DNA of 18,659 nt from an uncultured Clostridia bacterium (GTDB lineage: Bacteria; Bacillota; Clostridia; Oscillospirales; Ruminococcaceae): assembly GCA_947175655.1 (NCBI GenBank), contig CAMWNQ010000016.1, forward strand, positions 1 through 18,659, in the 5' to 3' direction. This document shows, piece after piece, positions 8,064 to 14,721 of this stretch. The notes under the pieces were generated by a model, which saw only the letters and a list, made by a program, of their open reading frames with translations, was not told the DNA's origin and did not search any database. How positions within the stretch are numbered: position 1 is the stretch's first letter; each line of letters starts with the position of its first letter. A program made the translations under genes and the position numbers.

Positions 8064-8103
8064 ATGACAGGGTGTCATATTGGGAAAATATGATAATATA
8101 TCA
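8064..8103 (+). promoter_or_regulatory. Three consecutive dyads downstream of the tetR promoter (candidate operator)
   Basis: Dyad 1 is ATGACA-GGG-TGTCAT (8064-8078). Dyad 2 is CATATT-n5-AATATG (8076-8092). Dyad 3 is TGATA-ATA-TATCA (8091-8103). All arms are perfect. Together they cover the expected transcription start and the leader up to 11 bases before the ribosome binding site. Dyad 1 is the best TetR-family operator candidate by position; dyads 2 and 3 are A/T-rich and could partly be chance. Confidence 0.55.
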
Positions 8104-8129
8104 GGGATTGAATAAAGGAGAATTTAGTT

Positions 8130-8747
8130 TTGCCAACGCAGTGTTTTTTTAATCTTCCACACGAAAAACAGATGAAAATAGTCGGTTCAGCACTTATGGA
8201 ACTTTCAAAAGTACCAGCTGATAAAATATCAATAAATCAGATTATTCATAATGCGGGAATTTCAAGAGGAAGTTTTTATCAGTATTTTAATGATAAGTTA
8301 GATTTGCTGGATTATATACTTTCTGATTTTAAAAATATGTCACAATCGTGTTTCAGAAGAAATCTTGAAAAATATAATGGTGATATTTTTAAAATGACCA
8401 GAGCTGTATATGAAGAAATAATACTTTTGGGAAAGAATGAACATAATCTTAAAATAATAGGGAATTTTTTCCGTGGCACAAAGTTTACTAGGAATGACCG
8501 TATAAATTTTATGAAGATTTTTAATATATCAGAATGCTTTCTTGAGGATATAATAATGCCATATGTAGAAAAAAACAATTTAAGAGAAACCAGCGTTGAA
8601 TTTATCAGAAATATCATTGGAATTATTTGTCTTTTGGTAAAACAGTCCCTTACTGATATATTTTCGGATTATGATAATCTGGAGATATATAAAAACAGCT
8701 TTTATACCCAGCTTGACATAATCAGGCGTGGTTCAATAAAAGAATAA
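8130..8747 (+). CDS. TetR/AcrR-family transcriptional regulator
   Basis: A 205-residue protein of usual TetR length. An N-terminal helix-turn-helix at about residues 15-60 contains ISINQIIHNAGISRGSFYQYFNDKLDLLDYIL, the classic TetR recognition pattern. The remainder is a helical ligand-binding and dimerisation region with no clear ligand motif. The start is a TTG at 8130 with AAGGAG 9 bases upstream; the next in-frame ATG would cut into the first helix. The RND pump gene follows after 27 bases with its own ribosome binding site, so the regulator and pump form an operon. The expected role is local repression relieved by a pump substrate, by analogy with AcrR-type systems. Its likely operator is the dyad cluster just upstream of its start. 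Confidence 0.92.
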   Translation: MPTQCFFNLPHEKQMKIVGSALMELSKVPADKISINQIIHNAGISRGSFYQYFNDKLDLLDYILSDFKNMSQSCFRRNLEKYNGDIFKMTRAVYEEIILLGKNEHNLKIIGNFFRGTKFTRNDRINFMKIFNISECFLEDIIMPYVEKNNLRETSVEFIRNIIGIICLLVKQSLTDIFSDYDNLEIYKNSFYTQLDIIRRGSIKE

Positions 8748-8774
8748 AATATTAATTATAAAAGGAGAAAACGT

Positions 8775-11700
8775 ATGTCAAAATTCAGTGTAAAGAATCC
8801 GCTGACAGTATTTATGGCAGTAATTGCAGCAATAGTTCTGGGTATAGTGTCATATACAAGAATGACCCCTGACCTTATGCCAAGTATAGACCTGCCATAT
8901 GTTATTGTCGTGACTTCTTATCCGGGAGCTACTCCGGAAAAAGTAGAAACGGTTATATCAAAGCCGTTGGAACAGAGTATGGGAACACTTGATGGTATAA
9001 AAAATATTACATCAACATCAGGTGAAAATGTTTCAACTGTAATGCTTGAATTTGAAGAAGATACTAATATGGATACTGCAACGGTTGATATATTACAGAA
9101 ACTCAATCAGGTTGAGGGTTACTGGGATGATATGGTAGGAACACCATATATAATGAAATTAAATCCTAATATGATGCCTGTAGCTGTTGCATCAGTTAAT
9201 ATGGACGGAATGGATAAATCCGAACTTTCAAATTTTCTTGATGAAAAACTTTTAAACCGTCTTGAAGGAATAAACGGTGTTGCAAGCATATCAACAACGG
9301 GAAATGTAAATGAAGAAGTAAGTGTACTTCTTTCTCAGACCAAAATAGATAATCTTTATGACAAGATTTATGCAGAGATAGACAAAAACTTTGAAGAACC
9401 GCAGAAACAACTTGATGATGCAAAAAAGCCACTTACAGATGCTAAAAATGCATTTGATTCTCAGATTGCACATCTCAGAACCGGAGAAGTCGGAACGCCT
9501 CAGACTCCTGAAGAACTTGAAGCGGTAATATCTCAGATTACATCATCTCCTGAATACATACAGGTTCAGGAAGGCCTTGTACAGCTTGAACAAAGTCAGA
9601 AAGAACTTGATAAATCAAAAGAAGATGCTCATAAATCCATTGACCTTTCAGCATTGCTTTCAATGGATACTCTTTCGGGAATACTCACAGCACAGGATTT
9701 TGCAATGCCTGCCGGATATGTAAAACAGGGAAATGCCAGCTGGATTGTGAATGTCGGAGATGAACTTGAATCAATTGACGAAGTACAGAATCTTGTGCTT
9801 GCTGATTTAAAAATGGAAGGTCTTGAACCTATAAGAATAAAAGATGTTGCTGATGTTGTTGTACTTGATGACAGTGCAGATATATATGCAAAAATCAACG
9901 GCGATGATGGTATAATGCTTTCATTCTCAAAGCAGTCATCATATGCAACAGCAGATGTAGCAGAAAACATTGCTAATAAGTTTGCAGAGCTTTCAGAAGA
10001 ATATGAAGGTCTTCACTTTGTAACTCTTATGGACCAAGGAGATTATATTCATCTTGTTGTAGATTCAATTACATCAAGTCTTTTATGGGGTGCTTTGTTT
10101 GCAGTAATCATACTGTTTATATTCCTTAGAGATATAAGACCTACTTTTATAACACTTTGCAGTATTCCAATAAGTGTAATTTTTGCAATAGTTCTTATGT
10201 ATTTTTCAGGAATAAGTCTTAATATGATGTCTCTTTCGGGTCTTGCAATAGCAGTCGGAATGCTTGTTGACAACTCAGTCGTAGTTATTGAAAACATCTA
10301 TAGATTAAAGAGTAAGGGTGAATCTGTTGCAAAGTCAGCTATATCAGGAGCATCACAGGTTGCCGGAGCTATTACAGCATCAACTCTTACAACAATATGT
10401 GTATTTTTACCTATAGTATTTGTTGATGGTCTTACAAGAACACTTTTTGTTGATATGGCACTTACTCTTGGATATGCACTTATAGCCAGTCTTATAATAG
10501 CTCTTACATTTGTACCTGCAATGTCATCAAAGATACTTAAAAAAGAAATAAAGAAAAAGCAGGAAAATCCAAATGGTATTACATCAAAATACAAAAAGGC
10601 AATTACATGGTGTCTTTCACATAAGATAGTAGTCTTTTTAACGTCAATAGTGCTTCTTGTAGGAAGTGTTATTGCAGAATTATCAAGAGGCTTCACATTT
10701 ATGCCTGATATGGATATGCCTCAGCTTTCTGCAACTCTTGAAACAGAGCTGGGTACATCTTTTGAAGATACTACAAAACTTGCTGATGAAGCAATCTCAA
10801 GAATAAAGAGTGTTGAAGAAGTTGAAACAGTCGGTGCTATGATTAGTTCACAGTCTGGAATGTCAATGATGGGTGGCGGAGGTTCATCAAATTCAGTTAC
10901 ATTCTATATTATGCTTGATGAAAATAAGAAAAGGACATCAGGTGAAATAATCAAGGATATAAATGACCTCTGTTCAGACCTTGACTGTGAATTTGAAGCA
11001 TCAGGTTCAACTGATATGTCAGCTCTTATGGGAGGTTCAGGAGTATCAGTAAATATTTATGGTGATGATTTTGAACAGTTACAGAAGTCAGCAAAAGAAA
11101 TATCTGATATGATTTCAGAAGTAGAAGGCACTCAGAATATACTTAATGGTCTTGAAGAAAATGACCCTGCTTTAAAAATCACTGTTGATAAAGAAAAAGC
11201 AATGATTAATGGTCTCACAACAGCACAGATATTCAGTGAAATATCAAAATCCCTTACAACTGAAAAGAAAGCTATTGATGTAATATTTGATGATGCATCA
11301 TATGAAGTTTATGTATCAAATGAAGATACAGAATCAGTAACAGTTGAAGATATAAAAAACTATATTATTCATATCAATGCACCAAGCGGAATGGAATCAG
11401 AAGTTAAACTCAGTGATATTGCATCTGTAGAGGAAACACAAGCTCTCAGCAGTATTGCACGTTCAAATCAGAAACGTTATCTTACTGTTTCAGCTGAAAT
11501 TGCAGACGGTTATAATGTATCACTTGTTTCACAAGAAGTCGAAAGTAAAATTAATGAATATGAAGTACCGAAGGGTATAGAAATTGAAATATCCGGTGAA
11601 AACGAAAATATTATGGAATCAATGAAAGACCTTGTACTGATGCTTTTTCTTGGTATAATGCTTGTATATATGATAATGGTTGCACAGTTCCAGTCACTGA

Positions 11701-12155
11701 AATCACCTTTTATCATTATGTTTACAATACCTCTTGCGTTTACGGGTGGTATTCTTGGATTATTTGTTACAGGTTTTGAAATAAGTGTTATATCAATGCT
11801 CGGATTTGTAATGCTTTGTGGTATCATAGTAAATAACGGTATCGTGCTTGTTGACTACATCAATCAGCTCAGACTTGATGGTATGGAAAGAAGAAAAGCT
11901 ATTGCAGAAGCCGGAGCAGTAAGAATGAGACCGATATTTATGACATCTATTACTACAATTCTTGGACTTCTTGTAATGGCTCTCGGAGTAGGAAACGGTT
12001 CAGAAATGATGCAACCTATAGCAATAGTTTGTATCGGCGGTCTTGCATATGCAACAATTCTTACACTTTTTGTAATACCTTGTCTCTATGACCTTATGAA
12101 CAAAAAAGAACTCAAAAAATTATCCAAAGAAGATCTTGAAATAAGCAAACTTTAA
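8775..12155 (+). CDS. RND-superfamily efflux transporter (HAE/SwrC-like)
   Basis: A 1126-residue proton-driven exporter in the cell membrane. It has the AcrB-like plan: one N-terminal helix (about 11-30), a large external loop, helices 2-6 around residues 425-585, helix 7 near 615, a second external loop, and helices 8-12 around 945-1110. Family signatures are YPGATPEKVETVISKPLEQ near residue 50, GMLVDNSVVVIENIYR in helix 4 and GIIVNNGIVLVDYINQLR in helix 10. Asp499 matches AcrB Asp407, but the second aspartate is Asn500 and the helix-10 lysine is Asn1020. Residues about 196-295 are a polar, helical insertion absent from AcrB, and residues 696-706 are a Gly/Met-rich loop. No adaptor or outer-membrane partner is encoded nearby, as expected for a Gram-positive. 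AAAGGAG precedes the ATG. The substrate is unknown; SwrC relatives export surfactin. Confidence 0.94.
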   Translation: MSKFSVKNPLTVFMAVIAAIVLGIVSYTRMTPDLMPSIDLPYVIVVTSYPGATPEKVETVISKPLEQSMGTLDGIKNITSTSGENVSTVMLEFEEDTNMDTATVDILQKLNQVEGYWDDMVGTPYIMKLNPNMMPVAVASVNMDGMDKSELSNFLDEKLLNRLEGINGVASISTTGNVNEEVSVLLSQTKIDNLYDKIYAEIDKNFEEPQKQLDDAKKPLTDAKNAFDSQIAHLRTGEVGTPQTPEELEAVISQITSSPEYIQVQEGLVQLEQSQKELDKSKEDAHKSIDLSALLSMDTLSGILTAQDFAMPAGYVKQGNASWIVNVGDELESIDEVQNLVLADLKMEGLEPIRIKDVADVVVLDDSADIYAKINGDDGIMLSFSKQSSYATADVAENIANKFAELSEEYEGLHFVTLMDQGDYIHLVVDSITSSLLWGALFAVIILFIFLRDIRPTFITLCSIPISVIFAIVLMYFSGISLNMMSLSGLAIAVGMLVDNSVVVIENIYRLKSKGESVAKSAISGASQVAGAITASTLTTICVFLPIVFVDGLTRTLFVDMALTLGYALIASLIIALTFVPAMSSKILKKEIKKKQENPNGITSKYKKAITWCLSHKIVVFLTSIVLLVGSVIAELSRGFTFMPDMDMPQLSATLETELGTSFEDTTKLADEAISRIKSVEEVETVGAMISSQSGMSMMGGGGSSNSVTFYIMLDENKKRTSGEIIKDINDLCSDLDCEFEASGSTDMSALMGGSGVSVNIYGDDFEQLQKSAKEISDMISEVEGTQNILNGLEENDPALKITVDKEKAMINGLTTAQIFSEISKSLTTEKKAIDVIFDDASYEVYVSNEDTESVTVEDIKNYIIHINAPSGMESEVKLSDIASVEETQALSSIARSNQKRYLTVSAEIADGYNVSLVSQEVESKINEYEVPKGIEIEISGENENIMESMKDLVLMLFLGIMLVYMIMVAQFQSLKSPFIIMFTIPLAFTGGILGLFVTGFEISVISMLGFVMLCGIIVNNGIVLVDYINQLRLDGMERRKAIAEAGAVRMRPIFMTSITTILGLLVMALGVGNGSEMMQPIAIVCIGGLAYATILTLFVIPCLYDLMNKKELKKLSKEDLEISKL

Positions 12156-12170
12156 TTTCAGAAAAAATCT

Positions 12171-12202
12171 TCCCACCTTTTTAGGTGGGAGATTATTTTT
12201 TT
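12171..12202 (+). terminator. Intrinsic terminator after the RND pump
   Basis: TCCCACCT (12171-12178) pairs with AGGTGGGA (12183-12190) around a TTTT loop, followed by a T-rich tail with seven consecutive T. It lies between the pump and the deaminase gene, whose ATG is only 26 bases further on. Confidence 0.88.
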
Positions 12203-12228
12203 AAAAATTTTGATTGGAGGAAAAATAA

Positions 12229-12621
12229 ATGGATAAAATATGGGAAGAAATGTATATGTCTGCTAAGTTAGTACAAAATGAAAGAAAAATTTCAGAATAT
12301 GTTTCAGCAGGAGAAGTTTCAGCGGCAATACTTTCAAAATCAGGAAAAATATATACAGGAGTATGTATTGATACTTGTTCAACTCTTGGAATATGTGCAG
12401 AAAGAAATGCAATATTTAATATGATTACAAACGGTGAAAAAGAAATATTGAGAGTTCTTGCAATTTTGCCCGATGGTAAAATCGGAGCTCCATGTGGTGC
12501 TTGCAGAGAACTTATGGTACAGCTTATGCCTGAAACATATAAAGATATTGAAATTCTTCTTGATTATGAAAATAAAAGGATTGTAAAACTTGGAGACATA
12601 ACCCCTGAATGGTGGATATAA
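12229..12621 (+). CDS. Cytidine/blasticidin-S deaminase-family protein
   Basis: A 130-residue zinc-dependent deaminase fold, the usual size for tetrameric cytidine deaminases. Cys56-Ala-Glu58-Arg supplies one zinc ligand and the catalytic glutamate; Pro88-Cys89-Gly-Ala-Cys92-Arg supplies the other two cysteine ligands. The expected reaction is hydrolytic deamination of a cytosine nucleoside (pyrimidine salvage) or of a cytosine-containing antibiotic such as blasticidin S. The segment before CAER lacks the FENASYG block of typical Cdd, and the C-terminus ends EWWI, so the substrate is left open. GGAGG lies about 8 bases before the ATG. The gene sits immediately behind the pump terminator, and no clear promoter fits in the gap, so expression may rely on readthrough. 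Confidence 0.85.
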   Translation: MDKIWEEMYMSAKLVQNERKISEYVSAGEVSAAILSKSGKIYTGVCIDTCSTLGICAERNAIFNMITNGEKEILRVLAILPDGKIGAPCGACRELMVQLMPETYKDIEILLDYENKRIVKLGDITPEWWI

Positions 12622-12661
12622 TTATATACAATATTTAATATATATTTCAAACAGTTTAAAA

Positions 12662-12688
12662 CCCCGATGTAATATCGGGGCTTTTTTT
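12662..12688 (+). terminator. Intrinsic terminator after the deaminase gene
   Basis: A perfect 7-bp stem, CCCCGAT with ATCGGGG, around a GTAAT loop, then C and seven T. The convergent AraC-family gene ends 5 bases beyond; on that strand the hairpin is followed by TTTTAAA, so weak bidirectional use is possible. Confidence 0.93.
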
Positions 12689-12692
12689 GTTA

Positions 12693-13574
12693 TTATTTGT
12701 TTTCAACAGAAATCCAGATTTCATTATGATAGGAATCAGTTGAATATATTTCCAAGTCTATGTCTTTTGCGGGCTTATAATCTGATGACGGGAAAAATTC
12801 AGCAAATACAGTATGCCAGAGTTTCTGTATTCCCTCTTCAACGTTTTTAGCAGTATACTCCGTGGAATTGAAGATAATCCAAGTTAATGCAGGTATATCA
12901 ATAATTTTATATCCCTCCGGAACTTCTCCGCCGTCATATTCAACACCTATTGAGTATGGAAAATCTTTATTTGTGGTTGTGTTTTCATCGATGCAAAGTC
13001 CGGCAATGCAGTTACCAAGAACGCCATCTTTTTTAGCAATTTCAAGAAGATATTTTTCTGTTCCGTCATTTACACATTCTTCCCAGAATGCAGGAATGTC
13101 TTTTCTGCCGATGACATTTTCAAGTTTTGTAAATCTCTGAGTCTTGACAATCATTCTGAATGCTTCTTTTTTTTCGATTCTGTAATCCATAAGGTTACCG
13201 CCTTTCAGTGAAATTGATATTGACAGTCTGGCAAAAGATTTAAGGGGGATATTATGATTTTTACGTGCTGTATTTGGAGTTATACCGTGAAATCTTGTAA
13301 ATGCACGTGTAAAGCCTTCGGGAGTATCATAGCAGTATTTTAAAGCAATATCAATAATTTTTTCATCTGTGTTAAGAATTTCATTCCCTGCAAGTGTAAG
13401 TCGTCTGTTGCGGATGTATTCGCCGAGAGAAAATCCGCAAAGTATAGAAAATATTTTCTGAAAATAGAATCCTGAAATATTCATCTCGCCGGCAATAGAT
13501 TCATAGTCAAGATTTTCAGTGATGTGTTCTTCAATATAATTTATAGATTTCTGAAATCCTTTTACCCAGTCCAT
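12693..13574 (-). CDS. AraC-family regulator with GyrI-like effector-binding domain
   Basis: The protein has 293 residues. The N-terminal 105 residues hold the two AraC-type HTH motifs (LDYESIAGEMNISGFYFQKIF, then IIDIALKYCYDTPEGFTRAFTRFHGITP). A linker of about 20 residues leads to a GyrI-like domain from residue 129 (MDYRIEKKEAFRMIVKTQRF) to the end. This order, DNA-binding domain first and GyrI-like domain second, is that of Rob-type multidrug sensors, whose C-terminal domain binds hydrophobic, often cationic, compounds. Ligand and target are unknown; the nearby RND pump is an obvious but unproven candidate. The start has AGGAGG 10 bases upstream. An internal ATG at residue 129 also has a fair ribosome binding site. 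The gene converges on the deaminase gene. Confidence 0.93.
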   Translation of the reverse strand: MDWVKGFQKSINYIEEHITENLDYESIAGEMNISGFYFQKIFSILCGFSLGEYIRNRRLTLAGNEILNTDEKIIDIALKYCYDTPEGFTRAFTRFHGITPNTARKNHNIPLKSFARLSISISLKGGNLMDYRIEKKEAFRMIVKTQRFTKLENVIGRKDIPAFWEECVNDGTEKYLLEIAKKDGVLGNCIAGLCIDENTTTNKDFPYSIGVEYDGGEVPEGYKIIDIPALTWIIFNSTEYTAKNVEEGIQKLWHTVFAEFFPSSDYKPAKDIDLEIYSTDSYHNEIWISVENK

Positions 13575-13661
13575 ATAGTTCCTGCCTCCTGTCTGTAAAT
13601 ATCATATCATAATTAATAAAAGACATCTTGATATATTCTGTTTAATTTTGTCCTTAAAAAT

Positions 13662-13690
13662 AAAAAAACCACCTGTTTAGGCGGTTTTTA
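13662..13690 (-). terminator. Terminator of the tRNA-Leu/small-ORF unit
   Basis: On the minus strand ACCGCCT (13685-13679) pairs with AGGTGGT (13674-13668), one A-C mismatch, around a 4-base loop and followed by a T-run. It begins directly at the stop codon of the 73-residue ORF. A/T flanks lengthen the stem. Confidence 0.8.
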
Positions 13691-13909
13691 TTTATTTTCT
13701 TCATTTTTTTCTAATAACACAAGAGCGACTAAGGATTCCCTCTGTGAAGGATTTTGATTTAAATCAACTTTCAAAACATCGTGAGTTACATGTATGACCT
13801 TCCAACCATCTTCTAACAAATTGTTAACATTAATGAAATACTTGTTTTCATTAATGTTGCCTTGTTCATTATAATCACGGCTATTACTCAAGTAAACTAA
13901 CTTCTGCAT
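13688..13909 (-). CDS. Small hypothetical protein downstream of tRNA-Leu
   Basis: I do not recognise this 73-residue protein with certainty. It begins MQKLVYLSN, has a central VNNLLEDGWKVIHVTHD segment and ends in VALVLLEKNEENK. The pattern of strand, helix, 'GWK-hydrophobic', strand and LxK end resembles small DUF4177-like proteins, but this is a visual resemblance only. There is no signal peptide, membrane helix or cysteine. AAGGAAGAG lies about 9 bases before the ATG. The start codon is 27 bases after the tRNA CCA end, and the terminator overlaps the stop codon. The only visible promoter is the one ahead of the tRNA, so tRNA and ORF probably share a transcript. The independent ribosome binding site and terminator support it being real. 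Confidence 0.7.
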   Translation of the reverse strand: MQKLVYLSNSRDYNEQGNINENKYFINVNNLLEDGWKVIHVTHDVLKVDLNQNPSQRESLVALVLLEKNEENK

Positions 13910-13936
13910 TTATTTATCTCTTCCTTTTAAATTTTC

Positions 13937-14022
13937 TGGTGCGGAAGATGGGATTTGAACCCACACGCCATTGCTGGCACAGGCACCTGAAGCCTGCATG
14001 TCTGCCGTTTCATCACTTCCGC
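13937..14022 (-). tRNA. tRNA-Leu (anticodon CAG)
   Basis: An 86-nt class II tRNA with encoded CCA. The acceptor GCGGAAG pairs with CTTCCGC, followed by discriminator A and CCA. The anticodon stem CAGGC/GCCTG closes the loop TTCAGGT, giving anticodon CAG for CUG leucine codons. The long variable arm has a GCCA/TGGC stem, as expected for leucine, and the T-loop is TTCAAAT on a TGGG/CCCA stem. A strong minus-strand promoter lies 18 bases upstream. Confidence 0.96.
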
Positions 14023-14039
14023 ATATATAATACTGTGAT

Positions 14040-14068
14040 ATTGTAACATACAAAAATATAAAAGTCAA
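14040..14068 (-). promoter_or_regulatory. tRNA-Leu promoter
   Basis: On the minus strand TTGACT (14068-14063) and TACAAT (14045-14040) are separated by 17 bases, with TG in the extended -10 position. The predicted start is about 10 bases before the mature tRNA 5' end. Confidence 0.85.
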
Positions 14069-14096
14069 GAGTTTTTTGATGTTAAAAATACAAATT

Positions 14097-14130
14097 AAAA
14101 AAATAAGGCGGAATTTTAAAAAAATCCGCC
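14097..14130 (-). terminator. Terminator of the flavin reductase-like gene
   Basis: On the minus strand GGCGGA (14130-14125) pairs with TCCGCC (14112-14107) around an A/T loop. TTA and seven T follow. It begins 9 bases after the stop codon at 14139. Confidence 0.85.
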
Positions 14131-14138
14131 CGTATTTT

Positions 14139-14645
14139 TTAGTCTTTTACATAGACTGCAACTATTTCAGCGATATACTGAATATGTACAGGGTCTTTTT
14201 CATAAAAGTTTCCGGCATTTTCAGGTTTGATAAAGTTATCAGTTGAGAGTTCCTGAGAGTAAAGCTTACGGCATATAATAATTGTATCAGCCTCATCAAA
14301 AGCCATTACATTTTCAATATTTACAGGAGTGAGACCAGCTTCTTTAATTTTATCGCAGTCTCTTCCGGATTTTGAACCGCATATCTGTAAAGCTTTTCTG
14401 TATTCCTCACCAAGAAACGAGAGTGAAAAATATTCATCATTTTCGATGAACTGGTATGTAAATCTGTTTGGGCGGATATAACAAGTAGCTACATTTTTAT
14501 TCCAAAGTACGCCCATCTGTCCCCAAGAAGCAGTCATAGTATTAAAATTTTCACTGTTTCCGGCAGTAACGAGCATCCATTTTTTTCCTATGGAATTAAA
14601 GGGGTTGAAACTGAGAGATGATATATCTGTTTTTTTAAAGCTCAT
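14139..14645 (-). CDS. Flavin reductase-like (FMN-binding split-barrel) protein
   Basis: A 168-residue single-domain protein of the flavin reductase-like split-barrel family. The N-terminal part carries the family pattern KKWMLVTAGN, then NTMTASWGQMGVLWNKNVATCYIRPNRFTYQFIENDEYFSLSFL (about residues 22-78), which forms the FMN site. GSKSGRDCDKIKEAGLTP (about 90-107) is also typical. Members bind FMN and reduce flavins or other acceptors with NAD(P)H; many in anaerobes have no assigned substrate. AAGGAAG lies 7 bases before the ATG. It lies 76 bases downstream of spo0A in the same direction with no hairpin terminator between, so partial co-transcription is possible. A weak TTGTAA-17-TAATAT promoter also lies in that gap. 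Confidence 0.88.
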   Translation of the reverse strand: MSFKKTDISSLSFNPFNSIGKKWMLVTAGNSENFNTMTASWGQMGVLWNKNVATCYIRPNRFTYQFIENDEYFSLSFLGEEYRKALQICGSKSGRDCDKIKEAGLTPVNIENVMAFDEADTIIICRKLYSQELSTDNFIKPENAGNFYEKDPVHIQYIAEIVAVYVKD

Positions 14646-14721
14646 AAATAATCTTCCTTTCAGATGAAATAATAATATATATTTATATTAACATGAAAAG
14701 CAGAATATTACAAGATTTTTT

